NCBI GenBank assembly: GCA_018824085.1 | Contig: JAHJHI010000025.1 | Coordinates: 1 to 58,794, forward strand | Reading direction: 5' to 3' | Origin: Gammaproteobacteria bacterium | GTDB lineage: Bacteria; Pseudomonadota; Gammaproteobacteria; Burkholderiales; Rhodocyclaceae | Length of the DNA stretch: 58,794 bases | Shown: positions 28,926 through 40,490 of the stretch, piece by piece | How the letters are laid out: every line of letters starts with the position of its first letter | Position numbering within the stretch: position 1 is the stretch's first letter | Translations under genes and position numbers: made by a program | Notes under the pieces: generated by a model | Databases searched by the model: none | The model's input: the letters and a program-made list of their open reading frames with translations, nothing else | Told to the model about the DNA's origin: nothing

Positions 28926-28963
28926 GAAAAAGCCCACGGCCAAAGGGGAAAAAGCCGTGGGCT
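28926..28963 (-). terminator. Strong hairpin terminator oriented leftward, with no matching gene
   Basis: A 10-bp perfect stem (AGCCCACGGC, 28931-28940, with its complement at 28954-28963) is followed on the minus strand by TTTTTCTTTTT (28920s). It lies in the 240-bp engB-hemB gap, where no leftward gene is recognised. It could end an unknown leftward transcript, block antisense transcription into engB, or act as an engB 3' hairpin. Confidence 0.55.
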
Positions 28964-30157
<1,194 letters not shown>

Positions 30158-30193
30158 CCGACAGGAGGCCGGCCATGCGGCGTGGCCGACCCG

Positions 30194-31791
<1,598 letters not shown>

Positions 31792-31812
31792 CTAGCCTTG
31801 CACCGCACAAAC

Positions 31813-31838
31813 CAAAAGCGGGCGCCATGGCGCCCGCT
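31813..31838 (-). terminator. Palindromic terminator after hsp20
   Basis: A perfect 22-nt palindrome (31817-31838) is followed on the minus strand by TTTTGG. It sits 25 bp after the hsp20 stop and upstream of argB, so it should end the hsp20 transcript and separate the two. Confidence 0.75.
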
Positions 31839-31862
31839 GCGTCCGGCGTGTGCCGAAGCGGA

Positions 31863-32288
31863 TTACTGGATCGTCAGCTTGCGTGCCGCCACGGTGGCTT
31901 TCTTCGGCAGCGTCAGTTCCAGAACGCCATCGGAAAAGCGGGCCTGGGCGCGCGATTCGTCGATCTCCTGACCGAGCTGGAAGCTGCGCGACACCTTGCC
32001 GTAGTGGCGCTCCGAGCGCAGCACGCGCTCGCCGTCCTTGTTCTCGACGACGCGTTTCTTCTCGGCGCCGATGGACACCACGGCGCCTTCGATATTCACC
32101 GAGATGTCGTCGCGCGCGACGCCGGGCAGGTCTGCATGCACGGTGTAGGCCTCGGCGTTCTCCTTGACGTCGATCTTCAGCACCGGCACGTCCGGCTGGC
32201 TGCCGGCGAAGTCGACGGGCTGCAGCACAAGGCCGCGAAAATCCTTGAACAGGTTCTCAAAAGGGTCCCAACGGGTTACTTGAGTCAT
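31863..32288 (-). CDS. Small heat-shock protein, Hsp20/alpha-crystallin family
   Basis: A 141-aa ATP-independent chaperone that holds unfolding proteins. The alpha-crystallin domain spans about residues 35-130: VLKIDVKENAEAYTVHADLPGV, GVLELTLPKK, and the C-terminal VAARKLTIQ supplies an IXI-like tail. It is flanked by a downstream terminator and a 71-bp upstream gap to nudB, so it is probably transcribed alone, likely under heat-shock control, though I could not identify a sigma-32 promoter. Confidence 0.93.
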   Translation of the reverse strand: MTQVTRWDPFENLFKDFRGLVLQPVDFAGSQPDVPVLKIDVKENAEAYTVHADLPGVARDDISVNIEGAVVSIGAEKKRVVENKDGERVLRSERHYGKVSRSFQLGQEIDESRAQARFSDGVLELTLPKKATVAARKLTIQ

Positions 32289-32359
32289 CTTTCATCCTTT
32301 CGTGTGAGGGTGCGGATAACGTCCCGCATGCCTTCCAGTTAAGGGTGCTGAAGGTGATT

Positions 32360-32812
32360 TCAAGCAGTTGCGGGGTGCAGGTTTTTGCGTTGCGTCAACA
32401 TCCGTATCGCGTCACGGTTGGTCCACGAGAACACGGCATCCAGTGCGTCGTGCCAGGGCAGCCAGCGCCAGTCGCGGTGCTCGTCCGGTGCCAGCGTGAT
32501 CGGGGTGTCGCGCGGCACGCACAGGCTGAACATGTGTTCGGTGTTGTGGGTGACGCCCGGCGGATAGCGGTTGCGCCAGATCGGAAATATTTCGAAGCGG
32601 CTGCTGTGATGCCAGCGTTCGAAGGCGTCGGGTGGCGCGATGATGCCGGTTTCTTCTGCCACCTCGCGCCGGGCAGTGTCGGCGAGCGACTCGCCGGCTT
32701 CCACGCTGCCCGTGACGGACTGCCAGAAACCGGGGTGCTTTGCGCGTTCGATCAGCAGGATGGCGCCGTCAGGGCTGTGGATCAGCACCAGAACGGATTG
32801 CGGGCGCTTCAT
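32360..32812 (-). CDS. nudB: Dihydroneopterin triphosphate diphosphatase (Nudix)
   Basis: A 150-aa Nudix hydrolase that acts in folate synthesis. The Nudix box runs from GSVEAGES through ARREVAEETGI (about residues 34-57). FWQSVTGSVEAGE and the C-terminal WLPWHDALDAVFSWTNRDAI match NudB. Its ATG overlaps the stop of the barstar-like gene (ATGA), and it lies in the aspS, RNase, barstar, nudB cluster common in related bacteria. Confidence 0.9.
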   Translation of the reverse strand: MKRPQSVLVLIHSPDGAILLIERAKHPGFWQSVTGSVEAGESLADTARREVAEETGIIAPPDAFERWHHSSRFEIFPIWRNRYPPGVTHNTEHMFSLCVPRDTPITLAPDEHRDWRWLPWHDALDAVFSWTNRDAIRMLTQRKNLHPATA

Positions 32813-33264
32813 GCGCTGGCCATGAAGGGACGGGCCCGCACGTGCGGCTGGTCAAACAGTATCCAGAACGGCGTGCCGCGCTCGCGCCATTCGGTGGCGA
32901 CGTCCTCCAGCACGGCGGCGATGGCGTCAAAGTCGTCCTTGCAGTGCTCGATCGGCTTTGCGCAGCCGCTCAGATGAACGAGAAAGCCGCCTGACGGCAG
33001 CCAGGAGAGGTCTCCGAGGCAGTCCGCAAGTGCGTCGAGGTTCTCGCCGAAGGTGTCCGGAAAGCGGAAGCCACGGGCGAAGGTCTGCAGCAGGGAGGGG
33101 CGGTCGCGCGCGTCCTTGACGTCCAGTTCGACCAGCGTGAAGGCGGCCTGATCCGCGATGCGCGCGGCGCGCGACACGGCGGTCGGCTGGGCGCAGAACA
33201 GCCCGCTGCGCGAGGCGTCACGCAGGCGGGCTTCGAGGGACGGATGCGGGGGCGCGGATGACAT
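32809..33264 (-). CDS. Barstar-like ribonuclease inhibitor
   Basis: A 151-aa protein whose C-terminal half has the barstar fold signature FPDTFGENLDALADCLGDLSW (written here as the conserved region at about residues 68-88), with the acidic helix that would block an RNase active site. LVELDVKDARDRPSLLQTFARGF precedes it. The N-terminal 40 residues are an extension not seen in Bacillus barstar. It begins 2 bp after the stop of a barnase-like gene, an arrangement that supports an inhibitor role, although binding is inferred. Confidence 0.85.
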   Translation of the reverse strand: MSSAPPHPSLEARLRDASRSGLFCAQPTAVSRAARIADQAAFTLVELDVKDARDRPSLLQTFARGFRFPDTFGENLDALADCLGDLSWLPSGGFLVHLSGCAKPIEHCKDDFDAIAAVLEDVATEWRERGTPFWILFDQPHVRARPFMASA

Positions 33265-33266
33265 GG

Positions 33267-33638
33267 CTACTCCTTGATGCGGCGAAAGCTGCGGTAGTGG
33301 TCGCCGGTGTAGTAATACTCGCCGGACTGGCGCACGTCATTCTGCGCGCCGCTGCCGGCAACGATGCGGCGTGCGCCGCGATGTGAAAGGCCCGGGGTGA
33401 TGACCGTGTACTCGCGATAGTAGCCGCGTGCCTGCGCCGGCAACAGGCGCTCCCGGTTCTGGAACACGACGCCGTCGCGCTGGTGGGGGAAGGGCCCGCC
33501 CTGCCTGATCAGCGAGAGCGTCTGCGCAGCTTCGGGCGGCAGTTGCTCCAGCGCCACCTCCTGTTGCGCGGCTCCGCTGCAGGCGACCAGCGCGAGTGCG
33601 GCGAACCACGCGCCCCAGCGCGCCGGCCAGCGCATCAT
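33267..33638 (-). CDS. Barnase-type guanyl-preferring ribonuclease, predicted lipoprotein
   Basis: A 123-aa protein. The start [22 protein letters not shown] is a lipoprotein signal with the lipobox LVAC and Cys20. The rest is a microbial RNase of the barnase/N1/T1 group: [29 protein letters not shown] with Glu76, RGARRI with Arg87/Arg91 and [11 protein letters not shown] with His114, which match the catalytic Glu, Arg and His of barnase. Export to the periplasm or outer membrane is predicted. It overlaps aspS by 4 bp and precedes the barstar gene by 2 bp. Confidence 0.85.
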   Translation of the reverse strand: MMRWPARWGAWFAALALVACSGAAQQEVALEQLPPEAAQTLSLIRQGGPFPHQRDGVVFQNRERLLPAQARGYYREYTVITPGLSHRGARRIVAGSGAQNDVRQSGEYYYTGDHYRSFRRIKE

Positions 33639-35428
33639 TGCGCCGTGTCGGCCTTCGGCGCGGTGCGCAGGCGGATGTGCAGTTCGCGCAACTGGCGTTC
33701 GTCGACCGGGCTCGGCGCCTGAGTCAGCAGGCACTGTGCGCGCTGCGTCTTCGGGAATGCGATGACGTCGCGGATCGATTCGGCGCCGGTCATCATCGTG
33801 ACGATGCGGTCCAGACCGAAGGCGAGGCCGCCGTGCGGCGGCGCGCCGTACTTCAGCGCGTCGAGCAGGAAGCCGAACTTGAGCTGCTGTTCCTCGGGTC
33901 CGATGTTGAGCGCGTCGAACACGGTCTCCTGCACGGCGGACGAGTGGATACGCACCGAACCGCCGCCGATTTCCCAGCCGTTCAGCGCCAGGTCATAGGC
34001 CTTGGCCAGGCATTTGCCAGGATCCGTCTTGAGCAGCGCGATGTGCTCGTCCTTCGGGCTGGTGAACGGATGGTGGCAGGCGTTCCAGCGCTTTTCGTCC
34101 TCGTCGTACTCGAACATCGGGAAGTCGACCACCCACAGCGGACGCCAGGCGTCGCCGGTGACGAACTTCTTTTCGTGGCCGATCTTCAGGCGCAGCGCGC
34201 CCAGCGCGTCGGACACCACCTTGGTCTTGTCCGCGCCGAAAAAAATCAGGTCGCCGTTCTGCGCGCCGGTGCGTTCCATGACGGCTTTCAGCGCGGCCTC
34301 GCTGAGGTTTTTCACGATCGGCGACTGCAGGCCTTCCTCGTTCAGCTTGCTGACGTCGTTGACCTTGATGTAGGCCAGTCCGCGTGCGCCGTAGATCTTG
34401 ACGAATTCCGTATAGCTGTCGATCTCGCCGCGCGACAGCGTGGCGCCGCCCGGAATGCGCAGCGCGGTGACGCGGCAGGCCGGATCGTTGGCCGGACCGG
34501 AGAACACCTTGAACGCGACGTCCTTCAGCGCGTCGGCGACATCGACCAGTTCCAGCGTGACGCGCAGGTCGGGTTTGTCGGAACCGAAACGCGTCATGGC
34601 TTCCGCGTAGCTCATGCGCGGGAAGGGCGACGGCAGCTCGACCGCCAGCGCTTCCCTGAACACGTAGCGGATCATGTTCTCCATCAGCGCGGTGATCTGC
34701 TGTTCTGTCAGGAAGCTGGTTTCGATATCGACCTGGGTGAACTCCGGCTGGCGATCGGCGCGCAGGTCTTCGTCGCGGAAGCACTTGGTGATCTGGTAGT
34801 AGCGGTCGTAGCCGGCCACCATGAGCAGCTGTTTAAACAGCTGCGGCGACTGCGGCAGCGCGAAGAACTGGCCGTCGTGCACGCGGCTCGGCACCAGGTA
34901 GTCGCGCGCGCCTTCGGGTGTGCTCTTCGTGAGCATCGGCGTTTCGATGTCGATGAAACCCTGCTCGTCCAGAAAGCGGCGGAAGGCCATGGCGGTCTTG
35001 TAGCGCAGCATCATGTTCTTCTGCATCGCCGGGCGGCGCAGGTCGATGACGCGGTGTGTCAGGCGTACCGTTTCCGACAGGTTCTCGTCGTCCAGCGGGA
35101 ACGGCGGCGTGACCGACGGGTTCAGCACTTCGACTTCATGCGCCAGCACCTCGATCTCGCCCGAAACGAGGTTGCGGTTGACCGTGCCGTCCGGGCGGCG
35201 GCGCACGCGACCGATGATCTTCAGGCAGAACTCGTTGCGCACCGACTCGGCGACGGCGAAGGTTTCCGCTCGATCCGGGTCGCAGACCACCTGCACCAGG
35301 CCTTCACGGTCCCGCAGGTCGATGAAGATGACGCCGCCGTGGTCGCGCCGGCGGTGAGCCCAGCCGTAGAGCGTGACGGTCTGGTCGAGATAGCCCGCAT
35401 CGAGCAGGCCGCAGTATTGCGTGCGCAT
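33635..35428 (-). CDS. aspS: Aspartyl-tRNA synthetase
   Basis: A 597-aa class II synthetase. N-terminal OB-fold anticodon-binding domain ([22 protein letters not shown]), class II motif 2 ([16 protein letters not shown]), the bacterial GAD insertion domain (about 290-420) and motif 3 ([14 protein letters not shown]). The ATG at 35428 begins MRTQYCGLL, the standard start. Its 3' end overlaps the RNase gene (4 bp), indicating co-transcription with the barnase-barstar-nudB genes. Confidence 0.98.
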   Translation of the reverse strand: MRTQYCGLLDAGYLDQTVTLYGWAHRRRDHGGVIFIDLRDREGLVQVVCDPDRAETFAVAESVRNEFCLKIIGRVRRRPDGTVNRNLVSGEIEVLAHEVEVLNPSVTPPFPLDDENLSETVRLTHRVIDLRRPAMQKNMMLRYKTAMAFRRFLDEQGFIDIETPMLTKSTPEGARDYLVPSRVHDGQFFALPQSPQLFKQLLMVAGYDRYYQITKCFRDEDLRADRQPEFTQVDIETSFLTEQQITALMENMIRYVFREALAVELPSPFPRMSYAEAMTRFGSDKPDLRVTLELVDVADALKDVAFKVFSGPANDPACRVTALRIPGGATLSRGEIDSYTEFVKIYGARGLAYIKVNDVSKLNEEGLQSPIVKNLSEAALKAVMERTGAQNGDLIFFGADKTKVVSDALGALRLKIGHEKKFVTGDAWRPLWVVDFPMFEYDEDEKRWNACHHPFTSPKDEHIALLKTDPGKCLAKAYDLALNGWEIGGGSVRIHSSAVQETVFDALNIGPEEQQLKFGFLLDALKYGAPPHGGLAFGLDRIVTMMTGAESIRDVIAFPKTQRAQCLLTQAPSPVDERQLRELHIRLRTAPKADTAQ

Positions 35429-35472
35429 GGTGTGATTCCGGAAATGGTGCGGGGCGCATGGCGCCCCGGGGT

Positions 35473-36102
35473 TCAATTGTCGAGTGCGGGCACGGCGGCG
35501 GCCGGCCTCTTTGGTTTGCGTGCCGGCGGAACAACGCCCATTGACACAATGTACTTGAGCGCTTCGTCCACTGTCATGTCGAGTTCGATGACATCGGTGC
35601 GCGGCACCATCAGGAAGAAACCCGAGGTCGGATTGGGCGTGGTCGGGACGTAGACGCTGATGTGGTCGGTCAGGTGATTGGCCACGTCGCCGCCCGGCTG
35701 CCCGGTCATGAAGGCGATGGTCCAGCTGCCGGCGCGCGGGTACTGGACCAGCAGGGCCTTGCGGAACGCTTCACCGGAGCTCGAAAACAGCGTGTCGGAT
35801 ACCTGCTTGACGCCGTTGTAGATCGATTTGACGACCGGAATGCGCGACAGCAGCCCTTCCCAGTAGCGCAGCAAGCGCTGGCCGATGATGTTGTGGCCGA
35901 TGATGCCGCTGACCAGAACGATGAGTACGGTCAGGATGACACCCAGCCCCGGCACGTCGAAACCGAACAGCTGTGCCGGACGCCACTGGTACGGCACCAG
36001 CAGCATTGTCTGGTCGAGCGTGCCGAGTATCCACGCCAGAACCCAGATGGTGATGGCCAGCGGAATCCACATCAGCAGGCCGGTGATGAAGTAACGCTTC
36101 AT
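35473..36102 (-). CDS. DUF502 family membrane protein
   Basis: A 209-aa protein with two or three N-terminal transmembrane segments ([22 protein letters not shown] and [17 protein letters not shown] in outline) and a soluble C-terminal region. [25 protein letters not shown] and [12 protein letters not shown]-like text (here [14 protein letters not shown]) mark the DUF502 family. The function is unknown. The ATG at 36102 overlaps the stop of the FmdB gene. aspS follows 44 bp downstream, an arrangement shared by many betaproteobacteria. Confidence 0.85.
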   Translation of the reverse strand: MKRYFITGLLMWIPLAITIWVLAWILGTLDQTMLLVPYQWRPAQLFGFDVPGLGVILTVLIVLVSGIIGHNIIGQRLLRYWEGLLSRIPVVKSIYNGVKQVSDTLFSSSGEAFRKALLVQYPRAGSWTIAFMTGQPGGDVANHLTDHISVYVPTTPNPTSGFFLMVPRTDVIELDMTVDEALKYIVSMGVVPPARKPKRPAAAVPALDN

Positions 36103-36416
36103 CAATGGCAGGCGCAGGAGCCGCCGCATGGCGTGGACGGCGATGAAGCGGTGCCGGTGTCAGATGACGACGAGGGCGCTGCTTCACCGGATGGCGCGGC
36201 GGCCGCGGTTGTTGCCGCTGCGGCCGGTTTGGCACCACCCTTGAAGTCGGTGGCGTACCATCCGCTGCCCTTGAGCTGGAAGCCGGCAGCCGACAGCTGT
36301 TTCGTGAAAGTTGATGCACCGCAGGAAGGACAGTCCGTCAGCGGGCTGTCGCTCATCTTCTGCATGACGTCCTTCTCCAAGCCGCAGGACGAGCAGCGGT
36401 AACCGTAAATGGGCAT
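36102..36416 (-). CDS. FmdB-type zinc-ribbon protein
   Basis: A 104-aa protein. The N-terminal 40 residues form a zinc ribbon (C8xxC11 ... C29xxC32: MPIYGYRCSSCG, CPSCGAS). A QLKGSGWYATDF segment follows and is typical of FmdB-like regulators. The last part is Ala/Ser-rich and ends in a second Cys cluster CGGSCACH. The role is unknown. The stop codon overlaps the DUF502 start. Confidence 0.88.
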   Translation of the reverse strand: MPIYGYRCSSCGLEKDVMQKMSDSPLTDCPSCGASTFTKQLSAAGFQLKGSGWYATDFKGGAKPAAAATTAAAAPSGEAAPSSSSDTGTASSPSTPCGGSCACH

Positions 36417-36531
36417 TGCACGCTCCAGAAAACGCGAAAGTATAGCCTAAGGTATTGTTGCACATGCACATTTGGAGGCGTGTGCAACAGAACGGAAATG
36501 AGGGCGGAGGGCGCCGGGTTCAAGTCCCTTG

Positions 36532-37380
36532 TCAGAGCATGCCCAGATAGGCCGTGTTGATCGTGTCGCCGAAAAAAAGCGCCAGCAATCCGGCGGCCGC
36601 CAGATAGGGGCCGAACGGGATTGGCACGTCACGGCCGTGCGCGCGAAGCGCGATCATGGCGATGCCCACGATGGCGCCGACCAGAGACGAAAGCAGGATC
36701 ACGATGGGCAGCATCTGCCAGCCAAGAAATGCCCCGATTGCCGCCAGCAGCTTGAAATCCCCGTAGCCCATGCCTTCTTTGCCGGTGATCAGCCGGAAGG
36801 CCCAGTAGACCGACCAGAGCACGAGGTAGCCGGCCATCGCGCCGGTCACGGCTGACGTGATGTCGGTGAAACCGCCGACAAGGTTCAGCAGCAAACCTGC
36901 CCAGACCAGCGGCAACGTGATGCTGTCGGGCAGCAGCTGTGTGTCGAGATCGATGAAGGTCAGCGCAATGAGGGCCCATGCGAACACGAGCGAACCGGCG
37001 AGCAGGAGAGTTGCACCGAATTGCCAGGCGCAGGCCGCACTGAGCAGTCCGGTGAGCAGTTCGACCAGCGGGTAGCGCATGCCTATCGGGCGGGCGCAGG
37101 CGCTGCAGCGGCCCTTCAGGACGAGCCACGACAGCAGCGGGATGTTCTCGGCGGCGGTGATGCCGTGGCCACAACCGGGGCAGCGCGAGCGCGGGCGGGA
37201 AAGGTCGAAGCGGTCCGTGACCGGTGCCGGCTCGCCGCGCAGCTCGGCACATTGCGCGGCCCACTCCCGCTCCATCATGACGGGCAACCGGTGGATCACG
37301 ACATTGAGGAAGCTGCCTACGGCCAGCCCTATCAGGCCGCACAGGAGCATGAGCGGCCCCGCCTCGGCCAGCATGGTCAT
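36532..37380 (-). CDS. pilD: Type IV prepilin peptidase/N-methyltransferase
   Basis: A 282-aa polytopic inner-membrane aspartic protease that cleaves the leader of type IV pilins and methylates the new N-terminus. The two catalytic aspartates are in ALTFIDLDTQLLPD and GYGDFKLLA. The N-terminal cytoplasmic loop carries two zinc CxxC pairs (CPGCGH and CSAC). The ATG at 37380 was chosen; the longer frame to 37458 overlaps pilC. It lies in a pilB, pilC, pilD cluster with a 22-bp gap to pilC. Confidence 0.96.
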   Translation of the reverse strand: MTMLAEAGPLMLLCGLIGLAVGSFLNVVIHRLPVMMEREWAAQCAELRGEPAPVTDRFDLSRPRSRCPGCGHGITAAENIPLLSWLVLKGRCSACARPIGMRYPLVELLTGLLSAACAWQFGATLLLAGSLVFAWALIALTFIDLDTQLLPDSITLPLVWAGLLLNLVGGFTDITSAVTGAMAGYLVLWSVYWAFRLITGKEGMGYGDFKLLAAIGAFLGWQMLPIVILLSSLVGAIVGIAMIALRAHGRDVPIPFGPYLAAAGLLALFFGDTINTAYLGML

Positions 37381-37402
37381 ATCGGTCTCGTTCCGGTGTC
37401 GT

Positions 37403-38635
37403 TCAGACGGACTGGGCGACCTTGAAGATCGGCAGGTACATGGCGACCACCAGGCCACCGATCAGCGTACCGAGAATGACCATGATGAACGGTTCGAGCA
37501 GGCTGGACATTGCCTCGACAGAGTCGTCGACCTCCTGTTCGTAGAAGTCGGCAACCTTGGACAGCATCGCGTCCAGCTGGCCGGATTCTTCACCGATGGA
37601 CGCCATCTGCACGACCATGACCGGGAACACGGAAGTGTTCTGCATGGCCACGGTGAGGCTGGTCCCGGTGCTGACCTCCGACTGGATCTGCTTGGTGGCC
37701 GTTTTGTAGATGTGATTGCCCGCTGCGCCGCCGACCGAATCGAGGGCCTCGACCAGCGGCACGCCGGCCGCGAACATCGTGGACAGGGTGCGCGCCCAGC
37801 GCGCGATCGTTGCCTTGCGCACGATGTCGCCGAGCACCGGCAGCTTAAGCATCAGCCGGTCGACCGCCACCTGCAGCGGGATGGAGCGCTTCAGCATGTA
37901 GGCGAAGCCCATGAAGACCGCGGTCGCTCCGCCGAAAATCAGCCAGGAGTATTCGACGAAGGCATCCGATATGGCGATGACGAACAGCGTCGGTGCGGGC
38001 AGGTCGGCGCCGAAGCTGGAGAACACCGTCTTGAACTCGGGGATCACGAAAATCATGATCACCGCGGTGATCACGATGGCGACGACGATGACGGAAATCG
38101 GATAGAAAAGCGCCGATTTGATCTTGCCCTTGATCGCGAGGATCTTCTCGCGATAGGTCGCCAGCCGGTCCAGCAGGTTGTCCAGAATGCCGGCCTGTTC
38201 GCCCGCCGATACCAGATTGCAGAACAGCTGGTCGAAGTGCATCGGGTACTTGCGGAAAGCCTGGTTGAGGCTGGAGCCCGATTCCACTTCGAGGCGGATG
38301 TCGCCCAGCAGCTTGGAGACTGCACGGTTGGCGGCGCCCTTGCCGACGATGTCGAAGGCCTGGAGCAGCGGCACACCGGCCTTCATCATCGTTGCCAGCT
38401 GCCGCGTGAAGAGCGTGATGTCCTTTTCCGTGACCTTGCCGCCGCGCCCGAAGTTGCGTTTCTTGACCTTGGTGACCAGGATGCCCTGACGCCGCAGCGT
38501 CGCCTGGACCATCGCTTCGCCGCCGGCACGCATTTCACCGCGCACGACTTTGCCGCTCTTGTCCTTGCCTTCCCAGTTGAACACCTGTTCCTTCGAACCG
38601 CTGTCCTTGCGGATAGGGCGAGTTGCGGTGGCCAA
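37403..38635 (-). CDS. pilC: Type IV pilus inner-membrane platform protein PilC
   Basis: A 410-aa GspF/PilC family protein that anchors the pilus assembly motor. Two copies of the T2SSF domain are visible (KDITLFTRQLATMMKAGVPLLQAFD and KATIARWARTLSTMFAAGVPLVEALD in outline), each followed by transmembrane helices. The start is TTG at 38635, with AAGGAG six bases upstream. It lies between pilB and pilD. Confidence 0.95.
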   Translation of the reverse strand: MATATRPIRKDSGSKEQVFNWEGKDKSGKVVRGEMRAGGEAMVQATLRRQGILVTKVKKRNFGRGGKVTEKDITLFTRQLATMMKAGVPLLQAFDIVGKGAANRAVSKLLGDIRLEVESGSSLNQAFRKYPMHFDQLFCNLVSAGEQAGILDNLLDRLATYREKILAIKGKIKSALFYPISVIVVAIVITAVIMIFVIPEFKTVFSSFGADLPAPTLFVIAISDAFVEYSWLIFGGATAVFMGFAYMLKRSIPLQVAVDRLMLKLPVLGDIVRKATIARWARTLSTMFAAGVPLVEALDSVGGAAGNHIYKTATKQIQSEVSTGTSLTVAMQNTSVFPVMVVQMASIGEESGQLDAMLSKVADFYEQEVDDSVEAMSSLLEPFIMVILGTLIGGLVVAMYLPIFKVAQSV

Positions 38636-38694
38636 ATCAAGCTCCTTGCGGGGTGTTCCCGTTCATGCCGGTCGGCGATGCGCACCGGTCGTTG

Positions 38695-40410
38695 TCATTC
38701 GTTGGTGCAGGCCAGCACTTCGGCCAGCGAGGTGACGCCCTGCCGGACTTTCAGCAGCCCGGACTGGCGCAGGTCCTTCACGCCGTCACGCTTGGCCTGA
38801 TTGGCGATGTCGATCGAATTGCCATTGGTCATGATGATATGCGCAATCTCGTCGGAAATCGGCATCACCTGGTAGATGCCCACGCGCCCCTTGTAGCCGC
38901 TGCCCTTGCACCGGTCACAGCCGACGGGGCCGTATGGCTGCCAGCTGCCGTCAAGTTCCTCTTCGGTGAAACCGGCTTCCAGCAGCGCCTCGACCGGGAT
39001 GTCCATCGGTTGCTTGCAGGAGCATAGCCGGCGGGCAAGGCGCTGTGCGGTGATCAAAATGACACTGGAGGCAATATTGAACGCTGCGATGCCCATGTTC
39101 CGCATGCGGTCGAGCGTGGTCGGCGCGTCGTTGGTGTGCAGCGTCGACAGCACCAGGTGGCCCGTCTGCGCGGCCTTGATCGATATCTCCGCAGTTTCAA
39201 GGTCGCGGATTTCACCGACCATGATCACGTCGGGGTCCTGCCGCAGGAAGGACTTGAGAGCCGCCGCGAAGGTGAGGCCTGCCTTGTCATTCACATTGAC
39301 CTGGTTGACCCCCGGCAGGTTGATTTCGGCCGGGTCCTCTGCGGTCGATATATTGACGCCCGCCTTGTTCAGGATGTTCAGGCAGGTATAGAGCGACACC
39401 GTCTTGCCCGAGCCGGTCGGGCCGGTGACAAGCACCATGCCGTAGGGGCGTTCGACGGCGTGCATCAGCGCGGCCCGTTGCTCGGGCTCGTAGCCGAGCG
39501 CATCGATGCCCAGCATCGCGGAATTCGGATCGAGGATACGCATGACGATCTTCTCGCCGTGCAGCGTGGGCAGGGTGCTGACCCGGAAGTCGATCGCGCG
39601 GGTTTTCGACAGCACGAACTTCATCCGGCCGTCCTGGGGAACGCGTTTTTCCGAGATGTCCAGTCGCGAAATGACCTTGATGCGCGAGGCGATCTTCTCG
39701 CGCAGGACCAGTGGCGGTTGCGTGATCTCGCGCAGTACGCCGTCAGTGCGGTAACGGATGCGGTAGAACTTCTCGTAGGGCTCGAAGTGGACGTCGGACG
39801 CGCCTTCGTTGATCGCGTCCAGCAGGATTTTCTGGATGAAGCGGACGACCGGTGCATCGTCGATCTCGACGGTGCCCGAGTCGTTGCTGGCCGCCTCTTC
39901 CTCCGGCGCCATGTCGCCTTCGAAGTCGAAATCCACGGCGCCGAGCGACTCCAGCGTCTTCTCGACGGATTCCGACAGCTTGTCGACCAGCGCGGACAGC
40001 TTGTCCGTCTCGACGACGACCGGGTCGACCGCCAGACCGGTCTGGAACCTGATCTCGTCGATTGCACGCAGGTTCGACGGATCCGCGATTGCGACGGACA
40101 GGCGACTGCCGCGCTTTTTCAGCGCCAGCACGCGGTGCGTGCGCATGAGCTTCTTGTCGATCGCGTCGACGGCGAACTGATCCGGATCGAACTGGGACAG
40201 GTCGAGCAGCGGATAGCCGAAGGTGTCAGACGCAAAGACAGCAACGTCGCGTGCGCCCATCTTGCCGCTGGCCACCAGTTGCGCCGCGAAGCCGGCACCG
40301 GATTTCTCGCCTTCGCGCGTCAGCGTGTCGGCTTCGGTTTCGGTCAGCCGTCCCTGTTGCGCCAGCGCGCGGGCCAGACCCGACATTGTTTGTTTCGCGG
40401 TGGCTGCCAT
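38695..40410 (-). CDS. pilB: Type IV pilus assembly ATPase PilB
   Basis: A 571-aa cytoplasmic hexameric ATPase that powers pilus extension. An N-terminal N1/MshEN-type domain precedes the core; Walker A is GPTGSGKT, the Asp box and Walker B are IMVGEIRDLETAE, the His box is GHLVLSTLHTNDAPTT. The zinc-binding tetracysteine motif reads LCSCKQP and GCDRC. The PilT retraction ATPase and pilin genes are not in the window. Confidence 0.96.
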   Translation of the reverse strand: MAATAKQTMSGLARALAQQGRLTETEADTLTREGEKSGAGFAAQLVASGKMGARDVAVFASDTFGYPLLDLSQFDPDQFAVDAIDKKLMRTHRVLALKKRGSRLSVAIADPSNLRAIDEIRFQTGLAVDPVVVETDKLSALVDKLSESVEKTLESLGAVDFDFEGDMAPEEEAASNDSGTVEIDDAPVVRFIQKILLDAINEGASDVHFEPYEKFYRIRYRTDGVLREITQPPLVLREKIASRIKVISRLDISEKRVPQDGRMKFVLSKTRAIDFRVSTLPTLHGEKIVMRILDPNSAMLGIDALGYEPEQRAALMHAVERPYGMVLVTGPTGSGKTVSLYTCLNILNKAGVNISTAEDPAEINLPGVNQVNVNDKAGLTFAAALKSFLRQDPDVIMVGEIRDLETAEISIKAAQTGHLVLSTLHTNDAPTTLDRMRNMGIAAFNIASSVILITAQRLARRLCSCKQPMDIPVEALLEAGFTEEELDGSWQPYGPVGCDRCKGSGYKGRVGIYQVMPISDEIAHIIMTNGNSIDIANQAKRDGVKDLRQSGLLKVRQGVTSLAEVLACTNE

Positions 40411-40490
40411 GGTCGAGAAGGGGGGCGATTCCGTTTCAAGTTGATGTTTCGCGTTCGATGATGAGGATTCAGCATTGATTTGTAAAGGCT

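Noticed and set aside
33596-35653. A 685-codon frame on the plus strand opposite aspS
   Set aside because: Antisense shadow of aspS, rich in Arg, His, Asp and Gln, with no known fold.
37079-38800. A 573-codon frame on the plus strand opposite pilD and pilC
   Set aside because: Antisense shadow with biased composition; the opposite strand encodes clear type IV pilus proteins.
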